From NCBI GenBank assembly GCA_019115605.1, contig DXDG01000016.1:1-64000 (forward strand): a stretch of 64,000 bases of DNA, written 5' to 3'. The position numbers and the translations under genes were made by a program. A model generated the notes under the pieces. That model had not been told where the DNA came from and did not search any database. It was given only the letters and a program-made list of their open reading frames with translations. The stretch is from Candidatus Alistipes faecigallinarum (GTDB taxonomy: Bacteria > Bacteroidota > Bacteroidia > Bacteroidales > Rikenellaceae). Positions 1 through 8,541 of this stretch are shown piece by piece; position 1 is the first letter of the stretch, and each line of letters starts with the position of its first letter.

Positions 1-30
1 TTGGAGATTCGGATTTTTTATCTACCTTTG
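1..30 (+). promoter_or_regulatory. Bacteroidetes-type promoter of tRNA-Gly
   Basis: A TACCTTTG box (23-30) matches the Bacteroidetes -7 consensus TAnnTTTG. A TTGG at positions 1-4 lies 18 bp upstream, where the -33 TTTG element is expected. Transcription would start a few bases past 30, about 20 nt before the tRNA. The window edge may cut the upstream part. Confidence 0.6.
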
Positions 31-55
31 CACTCGCAATTGCAAAACACCACTT

Positions 56-128
56 GCGGAAATAGCTCAGTTGGTAGAGCGCAACCTTGCCAAGGTTGAG
101 GTCGCGGGTCCGAGTCCCGTTTTCCGCT
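56..128 (+). tRNA. tRNA-Gly (GCC)
   Basis: Full cloverleaf of 73 nt. The acceptor arms GCGGAAA and TTTCCGC pair perfectly and the D-loop contains AGCTCAGTTGGTAGAGC. The anticodon stem CAACC/GGTTG encloses TTGCCAA, giving anticodon GCC, and the T-arm carries GGTCCGAGTCC. No CCA is encoded. A strong promoter precedes it and a hairpin terminator follows about 50 nt later. Confidence 0.95.
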
Positions 129-175
129 CTCTGGGTCAGAAAATGAGGGCGAGCAGAAATCCGACCAAATTCTGG

Positions 176-210
176 AAAACCTTGTATATCAGCGATATGC
201 AAGGTTTTTT
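176..210 (+). terminator. Rho-independent terminator after tRNA-Gly
   Basis: AAAACCTTG-T-ATATC, loop AGC, GATAT-G-CAAGGTTTT forms a long hairpin followed by a T-rich run (TTTTTTCTTTT). It lies about 48 nt past the tRNA. Confidence 0.8.
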
Positions 211-427
211 CTTTTATTCTTCCACTCCTGTTGAAGCAAAAGGCAGCAAACATTTCACGCCTTAATCGTGACCTTTTTTGCTTGGACCGAAAAATAGGTC
301 ACGATTTAGCTCTATCTCGCTGATCTTCATCATTTTACTCTGCAATATCCCGGTGCTGAAGAATAGATCTGCTTTTGTCCTGTGTTGTGAAGCCTGGCAA
401 AGCAGGCTGTCCGGAAAACGAGGAAAG

Positions 428-1204
428 TCAGAATCTCCAAACGGGATAATCAAAAACCTTCTCTCCTCTCTTCCTGCGATAATAGACGGTAAGGGCAATG
501 GCCAATGCGATGCTGATAATTCGGGCAATATTGGAGATCCAGCCGCCCGCCGCGACTTCTGTGCCTTCCATAGTGAAAATAAACCAGGCTCCGTTCATCA
601 GCAGGTGCAATCCGGCAGGAATCCATATGTTGAAATTCCATTCGACGTACATCCAGCTGAAATAGAGTGCACCGATAAAGGTTACACCGAAGGCGGCGAG
701 TGCCGAAAGAAGATCGTGTCCTTGATAGAGATGCACGGAGCCAAAATAGAGGGCCGGCAATATGACCGCCCAGAAGAACCCCGTTTTTGCATACCGGAAA
801 AGCAACCCGAACATAAAGGCCCGAAATACCAACTCCTCCTTGAATCCGGTAAGGATCGCTCTGTCATAAATCACGGAGAACGTCACATCTGTATTGAGGT
901 TCCCGAAAACGGGAAATAGAAGATACAGCGGCAGCACGCAGAGAAGTGCGACCCCGAATCCTTTGAGCACATTGCTGCTCAACCCGAGAAAAGAGAACAG
1001 CTCTTTCGGCCGGATGACAACTATTGTCAGAATCAGGACAGCAAGGGTAAGAGATAAAGCCTTGATCGACAGACCGGAGATAGAGTTGTCCGATATGTTG
1101 AAAAGAGTTGTTGCAAAGCCGATGTTTCTCCAGATGAGGATAATGATAACGCTCGCAAGGATAGAATAGAGTATTCTCGCAATTTTCGACGTAAGTTGAA
1201 TCAT
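428..1204 (-). CDS. CPBP family intramembrane metalloprotease
   Basis: This is a 258-aa polytopic membrane protein with hydrophobic segments around residues 8-25, 46-65, 82-100, 145-160, 168-188 and 218-238. The three CPBP (CAAX protease/bacteriocin-processing, ABI) motifs are visible: EExxxR as EELVFR (123-128), a second motif with His158 (GSVHLYQG) and HLLMN (200-204). Family members are intramembrane proteases or self-immunity proteins. The substrate cannot be read from the sequence. It stands alone, with about 300 bp to the tRNA-Gly terminator and 130 bp to the next gene. The Met at 1204 is the only sensible start. Confidence 0.85.
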   Translation of the reverse strand: MIQLTSKIARILYSILASVIIILIWRNIGFATTLFNISDNSISGLSIKALSLTLAVLILTIVVIRPKELFSFLGLSSNVLKGFGVALLCVLPLYLLFPVFGNLNTDVTFSVIYDRAILTGFKEELVFRAFMFGLLFRYAKTGFFWAVILPALYFGSVHLYQGHDLLSALAAFGVTFIGALYFSWMYVEWNFNIWIPAGLHLLMNGAWFIFTMEGTEVAAGGWISNIARIISIALAIALTVYYRRKRGEKVFDYPVWRF

Positions 1205-1334
1205 GGGTCTGTCGTTGACGACGCAAAATTAGAGCATTTAGCCCACTATTCAAAATGGGCAGGGTCGTTTTGTGCCGTTTTCGCGGTGATAAAGGCCGCC
1301 GGGACGAACGTCAGGGTGCCGCTTTGGGCGGTAG

Positions 1335-2414
1335 CTACTCCAGCGAGTCCAGGTCGTATAGGATGATTTGGGGTTCGGGCCGATTTGCCAGGCAATACAT
1401 GACGTTGTTCTTCCAGTCCATGTCGAACGAGAGGATGTCGGACTCGAACGTGTAGGCTTTCAGTGGATTCCCTTTCCAGTCGAATGAGAGCACCGTGCCG
1501 ATCGTTTCGCCCAGGTCGCTTTCGCTCTTCACGCGGACGCCGATGTATCCGACCATGAACTGCCGGTTGTCCGATACGATGTCGCTGTACACGAGGCACA
1601 GGGGATCCTGATAATGGATGCGGACTCCCATCTCCGTCTCCCTGCTCTTCAGGGATGGTTCAAAGCCCTGAGGCCCCTGCAATCGCTTCTGCAGGTTCAT
1701 CTCGCCGTCATAGATGTCGATATACTCCAGCGACTGGCAGGCCGCGGCGACGTGTCTGTTGTCGGGTGATACGGTGATATCGGACTGGCAAACGGCATTG
1801 TCGGGTGTTATACCCGGCTGGTCCACGGCCGGGAAGGAGCCGGTCGTATCCCGGACCGCTCCCTTGCCGTCAAGCAGGTGGAACCGATCTCCGGAAGACA
1901 CGGAGGCCAGTGTCAGCAACCTCCCTTCTGCGAAGGGTACGGCCCGCAGGAACTGTTCCCCGGCCGTGCATACCGCCTGGGGACTGAATTCCCGGCGCGC
2001 TTTCTCCGGCACGAGTTTCAGAATCTTTTGGTCCATCATGCCCGAGATTCAGATTTCCTTGTTGCGGATCACCAGATCGCGTACGCTGATGACCTCTTCA
2101 GGACCCCGACCGCGCTTTATCAGGTATTGGACGTCTCCGTTTTCCAGATCAATCACGGTTACCTGTCCTGTTTCGGTGCGGTCGAGCAGTGCGAGATAGC
2201 CGTCGGGATGGAACCGGATCATCCGGGGAGATCCCAGAAACAGGCTGTCGTTGCGGTAGGGTGTGCCGGCATTGTCGGGTACCGCGATCTGTTCGAACGA
2301 GTCGAGCGTAAAGGTTGCGGCGGTATCCTGATTGTTTCGGTTGCACGCCGCGGACAGCAATCCGAGAAGAACGGCGGAGGTGAGCGCGAATGACGGTTTT
2401 ATGTTCATTTTCAA
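1335..2414 (-). pseudogene. BF3164-like lipoprotein interrupted by an in-frame TGA
   Basis: The N-terminal ORF (2049-2414) has a lipoprotein signal ending in LSAAC (Cys24), then a beta-propeller-like start with GRGPEEVISVRDL. It stops at a TGA (2051-2049). In the same frame the reading continues ISGMMDQKILKL and runs to 1335. Joined, the protein would be 359 residues, a normal length for the BF3164/TolB-like 6-bladed propeller lipoproteins of Bacteroidetes. A single TGG-to-TGA change explains the break, since a Trp fits before ISGMMD. There is no frame change. The downstream ATG pair (2039) could allow internal re-initiation, but the product would lack a signal peptide. Function is unknown; family members are exported surface lipoproteins. 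Confidence 0.8.
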
Positions 2415-2475
2415 GATAGTTTTGGCCTGATCGCTGTTTGTTTTCGGACGGAGCAGCTTCGCCCCATGTCGGCGA

Positions 2476-4233
2476 TCAGTGGATCACGCCGTAGAGCTTT
2501 CCGGTGCCGTTGCAGCTCTGGCAGCAGCCCCTGCCGTGGCAGACACCGCAGATCATGGGATCACCGCCCAGATAGGCGTTTCGGGCAATGCCGTGGCTGC
2601 AGTGCGGACAGCGGCCCGACCCGTGGCAGTTGGGGCAGGTGTAGTAGCCGTGTCGGTTGGTCCTGAATTCACTCTTCTGGTCGGCGTTGATCGGTGTGCT
2701 CTGCGGCCAGTAGCCTCCGGAGTAGTAGCCTTCCATGAGCAGTGTGCTGCGCATGATCGCTTGGCTGAACTGCTCGTTGGTGATCGGGATGTCGTAAACG
2801 GTTCCATCCTCCATCCGGATCTTCTTCCAGTCTTTGGAGACGGTGAGGACCAGTTTGCTGATATACACGTTGAATCCGGCATCGGGGCGGTAGATGGACC
2901 GGGGCGCGAGGCTGAAGCTCGAAAATTCGTAACTGTCGGCCGTCTCGCCCGAGAGGATGAATCGTGGATAGCTGTATCCGGTAAGTGGAAAGACTCTGAT
3001 GAAGGTCCCCAGCTCTCCCTGGGTCAGGTAAACCGAGATGAGCCGCCCTTTGGGGTTGGCGTAGCAGAGGTCGCGGTTTAACGGGATCGAACCTGCGGCC
3101 GGGGTCGGCCGGGAAGTCGATGCGACCTGACTTGAGGTGTCCCCGGCGGCCGTGCTCGCCTTTGTGGAGCTTGGGGTTGAGGCCAGATTGACCGGGGCGG
3201 CGTTCTGCGATGCCGGCTTCGGGGCCTCCCTTTCCCGGATATATGCGGCGATCGAGTACTGGCTCAGGGTCTTTTCGGGCAGTTCGCGATAAACGGCCTG
3301 CCGCCGGGCATAGGGCTCCAGGAGCTTCTCTTCGAAGCGGGCCCGGTTTTCCGCCTTGTGCCGCAGGTAGGGGACGATGTATTTCTTGAAGCTCCGGCGG
3401 ATGATGTCGTACTCGGGGCCGCTTTTCACCGTTGCGGCGATCGGCTGCCCCGTGATGTCGAACAGGGAGGCCTTGTCGCCGACCGTGAAGATGACCAGAA
3501 AGACCTCGTTGAGCTCCTCTTCCGTGTAGAGATCGTACATGCCGGCCTCGCGCAGCCATTTGCGGTAGCTCTGCGTGTCGGTGATCCGCAGAATCTGGAC
3601 TCCGCCGTAGGTTTTCCGCTCCTCGATGAGCACCTCCCCGTCGGCATTCATCACTCCGTAATGGTTGTCCCCGATCCGGTAGACGATCGCCTCGGGACAG
3701 AAGCTGTCCTGACACAGATCCTGGACCAGAAGGGCCGAGAGCGGCTGGAAGTTGATATCCGCGAGAGCCATGCACTCGCCGTTTCCCATGCTGAAGAGGA
3801 CGGGGTCCTCCGTCTCCGGGGCCCCGCGCAGCGGCGCGGCGGAAACTCCTTCGGGGGAGATCCGTTGTCCGTAGAGGTCGATCAGCGCATATTCATATCC
3901 GGTGTCGAGTTTGCGGAGCACCGTTGCAAAACGGCGATAGACATCGGGCATGAAGTCGAACCCTTCGAGGAGGATCATGTTTCCCGCACGGTCGATGAGG
4001 TAGTACTTCCCGGCATATCTGACCGTGGTGATCTGTTCGCCGTCGCGGAACGGCGAGGCGTAGTCGAACAGGCAGGGGATGATGCAGCGTCCCGAGTTGT
4101 CGTAATACCCCTGTTTCCCCGCGGCGTCGCTGCCGGGCGAGATCCAGGGGAGGTCGGTCTGCTGTCCGCGGACCGAAACTGCCGGCAGCAATCCCAGCAC
4201 TGCCAGCAGAGCCGAAAAAAATATGCTTTTCAT
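2476..4233 (-). CDS. Exported WG-repeat protein with C-terminal DnaJ-type zinc-finger motifs
   Basis: This is a 585-aa protein with a signal peptide (about residues 1-23). WG-like beta-hairpin repeats follow (GYYDNSGRCIIPCLFDYASPF, KYYLIDRAGNMILL, YALIDLYGQRI, HYGVMNADGEVLI, ASLFDITGQPI). Next come a charged alpha-helical stretch near 290-340, a Ser/Thr/Ala/Pro-rich linker (about 345-385) and a beta domain. The C-terminus has two pairs of Cys clusters of CxxCxGxG type (CPNCHGSGRCPHC and CGVCHGRGCCQSCNGTG), as in the DnaJ zinc centre. WG repeats are found in many Bacteroidetes surface proteins of unknown function. A DnaJ-type zinc finger on an exported protein suggests a chaperone-like or redox role, but this is inference. 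It lies upstream of, and in line with, the BF3164-like pseudogene. Confidence 0.75.
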   Translation of the reverse strand: MKSIFFSALLAVLGLLPAVSVRGQQTDLPWISPGSDAAGKQGYYDNSGRCIIPCLFDYASPFRDGEQITTVRYAGKYYLIDRAGNMILLEGFDFMPDVYRRFATVLRKLDTGYEYALIDLYGQRISPEGVSAAPLRGAPETEDPVLFSMGNGECMALADINFQPLSALLVQDLCQDSFCPEAIVYRIGDNHYGVMNADGEVLIEERKTYGGVQILRITDTQSYRKWLREAGMYDLYTEEELNEVFLVIFTVGDKASLFDITGQPIAATVKSGPEYDIIRRSFKKYIVPYLRHKAENRARFEEKLLEPYARRQAVYRELPEKTLSQYSIAAYIREREAPKPASQNAAPVNLASTPSSTKASTAAGDTSSQVASTSRPTPAAGSIPLNRDLCYANPKGRLISVYLTQGELGTFIRVFPLTGYSYPRFILSGETADSYEFSSFSLAPRSIYRPDAGFNVYISKLVLTVSKDWKKIRMEDGTVYDIPITNEQFSQAIMRSTLLMEGYYSGGYWPQSTPINADQKSEFRTNRHGYYTCPNCHGSGRCPHCSHGIARNAYLGGDPMICGVCHGRGCCQSCNGTGKLYGVIH

Positions 4234-4270
4234 CGTGATGCGGATGGAATGGTCTTACTGCGGCGAGGGG

Positions 4271-4591
4271 CTATTCGTCGAAATTGGCCGCTACGAGCTC
4301 TTCTCCGAGGACGCGGACACGCACCTGGCGGATCTCGGCGGTATAGATGTCCGGAAGTCCGCCCCGCCGGGCCAGCTGGCGCATGGCCGTGAGTTGCTGA
4401 ATCTCGATCTCGCCGACGCGGAGGTTGTTTGCCGCGTATCCCTGCTGTCGGGCCCGGTGCAGAAACTCCTGACGTGCGGTCTCGAGGCATCCGATGGCTT
4501 CGACGCACAGGGCGTCGACGGGAGATCCGTTGTGCTCCGCCGCTTCGATTTCGGCGAGAAGCCGGCTGATCTTTTCCTGATTGTTCTCCAT
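4271..4591 (-). CDS. Hypothetical protein, 106 aa
   Basis: I do not recognise a family. The chosen start is MENNQEKISRLLAEIE at 4591; the longer ORF-track version adds 69 residues of Arg-rich, non-coding-like sequence. The protein is acidic and mostly alpha-helical (residues 1-75), with no signal peptide or membrane segment and one short beta-rich tail (AEIRQVRVRVLGEELV). It lies 37 bp upstream of the WG/zinc-finger gene on the same strand and is divergent from the invertase gene at 4797. It may be the first gene of a minus-strand operon with 2476-4233. Confidence 0.6.
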   Translation of the reverse strand: MENNQEKISRLLAEIEAAEHNGSPVDALCVEAIGCLETARQEFLHRARQQGYAANNLRVGEIEIQQLTAMRQLARRGGLPDIYTAEIRQVRVRVLGEELVAANFDE

Positions 4592-4796
4592 GTTTCCCTG
4601 TAAGTGTTTCCGGATAAAATTATCCTTGTAAAGATAGGGAAAATTTTTCTGACTGGACAATATTTTTCCCCGAACTTTCGTCGTCTGTCGGTTTGTGGCA
4701 GTGCACCCGGTTTCTTCGGATCGTTTCGGGGAAACGGGAATTCCAATTCTTACCTTTACGGACGGGTGATGTTGCCCGAACAAAAATTCAATCAGC

Positions 4797-5477
4797 ATGA
4801 TAACAGGTTATTTACGGGTAAGTACCGGAAAGCAGAATCCTGCCAATCAGCAGGACGAGATCCGGCGGTTCGCCGAGAGCAGGAATTGGATTGTGGATCA
4901 TTGGGTGACGGAGGTTGCAAGCGGCCGCAAGAACGAGCGGGACCGGAAACTGGGGGCTCTGCTGCGTCGCATGAAACCGGGCGATACGTTGATCGTCACG
5001 GAGATATCCCGTTTAAGCCGGACGTTGACCGATGTGATGGCGATCATGGGCAAGTGCCTCAAGAAACGGATCAACCTCTTCACGACCAAGGAGGGATACA
5101 CCTTCGACAATTCGATCAACAGCAAGGTGCTGTGTTTTGCCTTCGGACTGGTGGCCGAGATCGAGCGCAATCTGATCTCGATGCGGACGAAGGAGGCTTT
5201 GGCGCTGCGCCGTGCCGAGGGCATGGTGCTCGGACGCCGAAAAGGGTCCTATACCAAGTACAACGTGTTGATCGAGAACCGTGCGGCCGTTATCCGGATG
5301 TTGGGGCAGGGGCATTCGATCACGCATATCTGCAGTTTTTACGGGCTGTCGCGCGATACGTTCGACAAGTTCCGGCGCAGTTATCCGTCGATTCAGCAGG
5401 CCGTTCTGAAAAAGGAGGCCCGGCGCAAAAGACTGCTCGAAGAGCTTCGCGGCGCTCCCGGAACGGGCGGCGAGTAG
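4797..5477 (+). CDS. Serine recombinase, Mpi-like DNA invertase
   Basis: This is a 226-aa small serine recombinase. The N-terminus MITGYLRVSTGKQNP holds the catalytic Ser9. RKLGALLRRMKPGD and EISRLSRTL carry the conserved arginines, and FAFGLVAEIERNLISMRTKEAL is the long E-helix/dimer region. The C-terminal part (about 165-200, GHSITHICSFYGLSRDTFDKF) is a DNA-binding HTH. It resembles the Bacteroides Mpi invertase, which flips promoters of capsule and surface loci genome-wide. No flanking invertible segment was seen beside the gene, consistent with a global trans-acting invertase. A TACCTTTA box at about 4753-4760 could be its promoter. Confidence 0.88.
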   Translation: MITGYLRVSTGKQNPANQQDEIRRFAESRNWIVDHWVTEVASGRKNERDRKLGALLRRMKPGDTLIVTEISRLSRTLTDVMAIMGKCLKKRINLFTTKEGYTFDNSINSKVLCFAFGLVAEIERNLISMRTKEALALRRAEGMVLGRRKGSYTKYNVLIENRAAVIRMLGQGHSITHICSFYGLSRDTFDKFRRSYPSIQQAVLKKEARRKRLLEELRGAPGTGGE

Positions 5478-5535
5478 TGCCCGGGCGGCCGTTGCGGCTC
5501 CGGGCGGCGCCCGGGAGTCCGCGCGGCTGCCGCAT

Positions 5536-6939
5536 TCAGTCTCCGACCGTGCGGTCGAGCCATGCGGCGAGTGTTTCGAGAACCGCCGGATCGATCGTCG
5601 TCCCGATGCGTTCGTATTCGGACACATCGCCCGTCGTGCAGGGCTGGAAAAGGTGATTCAACCCCTCGAAAGCCTTTACGGTAAGGGCCGGCGACTGTCC
5701 CAGCAGGCGGCGGATCGTGCCGAGATTCTCCGCGGCATCGACCTGACGGTCGAGCGTGCCGTTGAGGGCCAGCACGGGGCGCTCCCCGGCGGCGGCGATC
5801 GCTTCGGCCGGATCGAAGGTCAGAAAATGGTAGACCCAGGCGTTCGTTGCGGCGTTGTCGAGCAGCTGCAGGAGATTGTCGCGGAGGGCCGGCGGCAGCG
5901 AGGCCGCGGGCTCCCGGGCTGCAAGCCGCATTTTCAGTTCGGCGCTTTCGGCCGCAAGCTCCTCGCGCGTGTGGCTGCGGATCTCCGCGTAGAGCGCTTC
6001 GAGCAGCGTGCAGCAATCCTCCGTGAGGGCCTTGTCGAGTCCCTGGAGCTCCATCTGCCGCCGGTTCTGCTCGAGACTTGCCCGGTCGCCGCGCACGGCC
6101 AGCCCGGCCATCGAAACGATGAAATCCACGCGGGGTTCCCGGGCCGCCGCCGCGAAGGCGATCGTGCCGCCCTCGCTGTGGCCGAGGATTCCGACCGGAC
6201 AGGCCGTCGTGTCGCGCAGCGCCGCCAGACAGTCGAAGGCGCCCAGCGCGTCGAGTGTGAACTCCTCGGTCGTGGCGTTGTCAAGCAGGCGGTGCTGCTC
6301 CTGCTCCGGGGCTCCGAAGCCCCGGTCGTCGTAGCGCAGCACGGCATAGCCGCGGCGTGTCAGGTGGTCGGCGATCACCAGGAAGGGCTTGTGCCCGAAA
6401 ATCTCCTCGTCGCGGTTCTGGAGTCCGCTGCCGGTAACCAGTATCACCGCGGCACGGGGGCTGCCATCCGCAGGTAGGGTCAGCGTGCCGTGCAGCTCGA
6501 CCCCTTCGGCGCGGCTCGGAAACGACACCTCGCGACATATATAAGGGTAGGGCGGCTGCGGCTCCTGGCTCCGGACAACGGCCGGGCGGAGTTTCAGCAG
6601 CAGCGGAAAATCCTGCCCGTTCTGGTTGAAAACGCCCATGATCATCCCTCCGGGCATCATCGCTCCGCTGTAGCGGGCGTGCAGCGCCCCGAATGCGATC
6701 GCGAGGTCCGGGTTGTGGAACGCCACCGAGTCGGCCGGAAGGCCGCGCAGCCCCTGATCGGGGCTGTTAAGCGTGGCGGCATAACCTTCGGCGGCCTCCG
6801 CGATGCGTATCGTGAGCGGGAGGCGGCTTCCGGCAAAGGAGAGCGTGCCATCCCAGATGCCGGCGGGGCTTTGTGCCCGAAGTGCGGCGGGCAGCAGAAA
6901 AAGGGTGAGCAGCAGCAGGGTAGCGAGGCGCGGTTTCAT
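5536..6939 (-). CDS. Exported alpha/beta hydrolase (esterase-like)
   Basis: This is a 467-aa protein with a signal peptide ending near ALRAQ (residue 23). A beta-rich N-terminal domain (about 25-130) precedes the alpha/beta-hydrolase fold (about 140-465). Visible parts are the oxyanion region VTGSG (168-172), DDRGFG (204-209), the nucleophile elbow GHSEGG (Ser255), an Asp in NGTLDRQ and the catalytic His in GLNHLFQP. This layout is that of the Bacteroidetes periplasmic S9-like hydrolases annotated as alpha/beta hydrolase or dienelactone hydrolase family. The substrate is unknown. It is convergent with the invertase gene and transcribed alone. Confidence 0.85.
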   Translation of the reverse strand: MKPRLATLLLLTLFLLPAALRAQSPAGIWDGTLSFAGSRLPLTIRIAEAAEGYAATLNSPDQGLRGLPADSVAFHNPDLAIAFGALHARYSGAMMPGGMIMGVFNQNGQDFPLLLKLRPAVVRSQEPQPPYPYICREVSFPSRAEGVELHGTLTLPADGSPRAAVILVTGSGLQNRDEEIFGHKPFLVIADHLTRRGYAVLRYDDRGFGAPEQEQHRLLDNATTEEFTLDALGAFDCLAALRDTTACPVGILGHSEGGTIAFAAAAREPRVDFIVSMAGLAVRGDRASLEQNRRQMELQGLDKALTEDCCTLLEALYAEIRSHTREELAAESAELKMRLAAREPAASLPPALRDNLLQLLDNAATNAWVYHFLTFDPAEAIAAAGERPVLALNGTLDRQVDAAENLGTIRRLLGQSPALTVKAFEGLNHLFQPCTTGDVSEYERIGTTIDPAVLETLAAWLDRTVGD

Positions 6940-6968
6940 GGTCGTCGGTCTATGGATGTCGTAAAACG

Positions 6969-7002
6969 AAAAATGCAGCCCTTATGTGAGTGCTGCATTT
7001 TT
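6969..7002 (-). terminator. Terminator of tRNA-Gln
   Basis: AAAAATGCAGC and GCTGCATTTTT are perfect inverted repeats around a 12-nt loop. On the minus strand the hairpin ends in a T-run. It lies just downstream of the tRNA. Confidence 0.8.
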
Positions 7003-7006
7003 CTTG

Positions 7007-7077
7007 TTGAGCTACCTGGATTCGAACCAAGAATAACAGGACCAGAATCTGTTGTGTTACCATTACACCATAGCTCA
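7007..7077 (-). tRNA. tRNA-Gln (CTG)
   Basis: A 71-nt cloverleaf on the minus strand. Acceptor TGAGCTA pairs with TAGCTCA, with discriminator A. The D-arm is GGTGTAATGGTAACAC and the anticodon loop TTCTGGT gives CTG. The T-arm is TTGGTTCGAATCCAG. The innermost anticodon-stem pair is an A-C mismatch. CCA is not encoded. Confidence 0.92.
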
Positions 7078-7094
7078 ATGACGTTTTGGTGATG

Positions 7095-7125
7095 CAAAAG
7101 TAGAACTTTATTTTTCAATTGCAAA
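7095..7125 (-). promoter_or_regulatory. Promoter of tRNA-Gln
   Basis: On the minus strand TTTG (7125-7122), 19 bp and TACTTTTG (7102-7095) match the Bacteroidetes -33/-7 consensus exactly. The start would fall about 10 nt before the tRNA 5' end. Confidence 0.8.
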
Positions 7126-7215
7126 GAAAAAATCGAAAAAAATTTCCTAATTTTGTTTTCGCCGCGCCGGAAAGCGGACGCGGATTGTGTGTTATATACT
7201 TTAAACCAACCTTTT

Positions 7216-8490
7216 ATGGGAACCAAACTGCGCCTTGTCGTCATGAACTTTCTCCAGTATGCGATCTGGGGCGCCTACCTGACCTCGATGGGGTCCTATC
7301 TGGTCGGCGTCGATCTGGCGTCGCACATCGGAATCTTCTATGCCATGCAGGGCATCGTTTCGCTCTTCATGCCCGCGGTGATCGGCATTGTGGCCGACCG
7401 CTGGGTGCCGGCACAGCGGCTGCTCGGCATCTGCCACCTTACGGCGGCCCTCTTCATGGCCGCGGCGGGCTACTACGCCATGTCTTCCGGCGCTGCGGTG
7501 TCGTTCGGCGTGCTCTTCACGCTCTATTCGCTCAGCGTGGCCTTCTACATGCCGACGATCGCCCTCTCGAACTCGGTGGCCTACTGCGTGCTGGAGGGTG
7601 CCGGTCTCGATACGGTCAAGGCCTTCCCGCCGATCCGCGTGTGGGGTACCGTGGGCTTCATCTGCTCGATGCTCGTCTGCGACGCCGCCGGATTCCAGAC
7701 CACCTACATGCAGTTCATCCAGTGTGCCGTGCTGGGGCTTGTGCTGGGCTTCTATGCCATGACGCTGCCCTCGTGCCCGACCAGCCGCGCGGAGAACAAG
7801 AAGAGTCTGGTCGAGGCGCTCGGACTGCGCGCCTTCACGCTCTTCAAGCAGAAGCGCATGGCGCTCTTCTTCATCTTCTCGATGCTGCTGGGCGTTTCGT
7901 TGCAGATCACCAACGGATTTGCCAATCCCTTCATCACCAGCTTCCGCGACATTCCGGAATATGCCTCGACGTTCGGTGCCAACCATGCCAATGCACTCAT
8001 CTCGCTCTCGCAGGTCTCCGAGACGCTCTGTATCCTGCTCATCCCCTTCTTCCTCAAGCGTTTCGGCATCAAGAACGTGATGCTCATGGCAATGCTGGCC
8101 TGGGTGCTGCGCTTCGGACTGTTCGGACTGGGAAATCCCGGATCGGGCGTCTGGATGTTCATCCTCTCGATGATCGTCTACGGCGTGGCCTTCGACTTTT
8201 TCAACATTTCGGGCTCGCTCTTTGTCAACAAGGAGACCGATGTGGCGATCCGCTCCTCGGCCCAGGGCCTCTTCATGATCATGACCAACGGCATCGGTGC
8301 CACGATCGGCACGCTCGGCGCGCAGGCCGTGGTCAATCATTTTGTCTATTCGCAGCAGGACGCCGAGGCCATGGTGGCCGGATGGTCGCAGTCGTGGCTC
8401 GTGTTTGCCGGCTATGCGCTGGTGGTTGCCGTCGTATTTGCCGTGGTTTTCCGTTACCGGCACGATCCGACAGCCATTGAGACGAAGTAG
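7216..8490 (+). CDS. Nucleoside:H+ symporter, NupG-like MFS transporter
   Basis: This is a 424-aa polytopic membrane protein with about 12 hydrophobic segments. It belongs to the nucleoside permease branch of the major facilitator superfamily: N-terminus KLRLVVMNFLQYAIWGAYL, WGTVGF in TM5 and FDFFNISGSLFVNKE in the second half are characteristic. It imports nucleosides across the inner membrane with protons. The start MGTKLRL at 7216 is chosen because upstream codons are Arg-rich and overlap the tRNA-Gln promoter. It is a single-gene unit ended by the hairpin at 8511. Confidence 0.88.
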   Translation: MGTKLRLVVMNFLQYAIWGAYLTSMGSYLVGVDLASHIGIFYAMQGIVSLFMPAVIGIVADRWVPAQRLLGICHLTAALFMAAAGYYAMSSGAAVSFGVLFTLYSLSVAFYMPTIALSNSVAYCVLEGAGLDTVKAFPPIRVWGTVGFICSMLVCDAAGFQTTYMQFIQCAVLGLVLGFYAMTLPSCPTSRAENKKSLVEALGLRAFTLFKQKRMALFFIFSMLLGVSLQITNGFANPFITSFRDIPEYASTFGANHANALISLSQVSETLCILLIPFFLKRFGIKNVMLMAMLAWVLRFGLFGLGNPGSGVWMFILSMIVYGVAFDFFNISGSLFVNKETDVAIRSSAQGLFMIMTNGIGATIGTLGAQAVVNHFVYSQQDAEAMVAGWSQSWLVFAGYALVVAVVFAVVFRYRHDPTAIETK

Positions 8491-8510
8491 GGAACCTCTG
8501 ATACGCAACA

Positions 8511-8541
8511 GTGGCGGGAATCGAAATTCCCGCCGCTTTTT
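8511..8541. terminator. Bidirectional terminator
   Basis: GTGGCGGGAA, loop TCGAA, TTCCCGCCGC followed by six T. It lies between the convergent transporter and acetyltransferase genes. Confidence 0.8.

Noticed and set aside
2037-2060. Selenocysteine at the in-frame TGA of the BF3164-like gene
   Set aside because: No selenocysteine insertion structure was seen and the family has no known Sec; a nonsense mutation is simpler.
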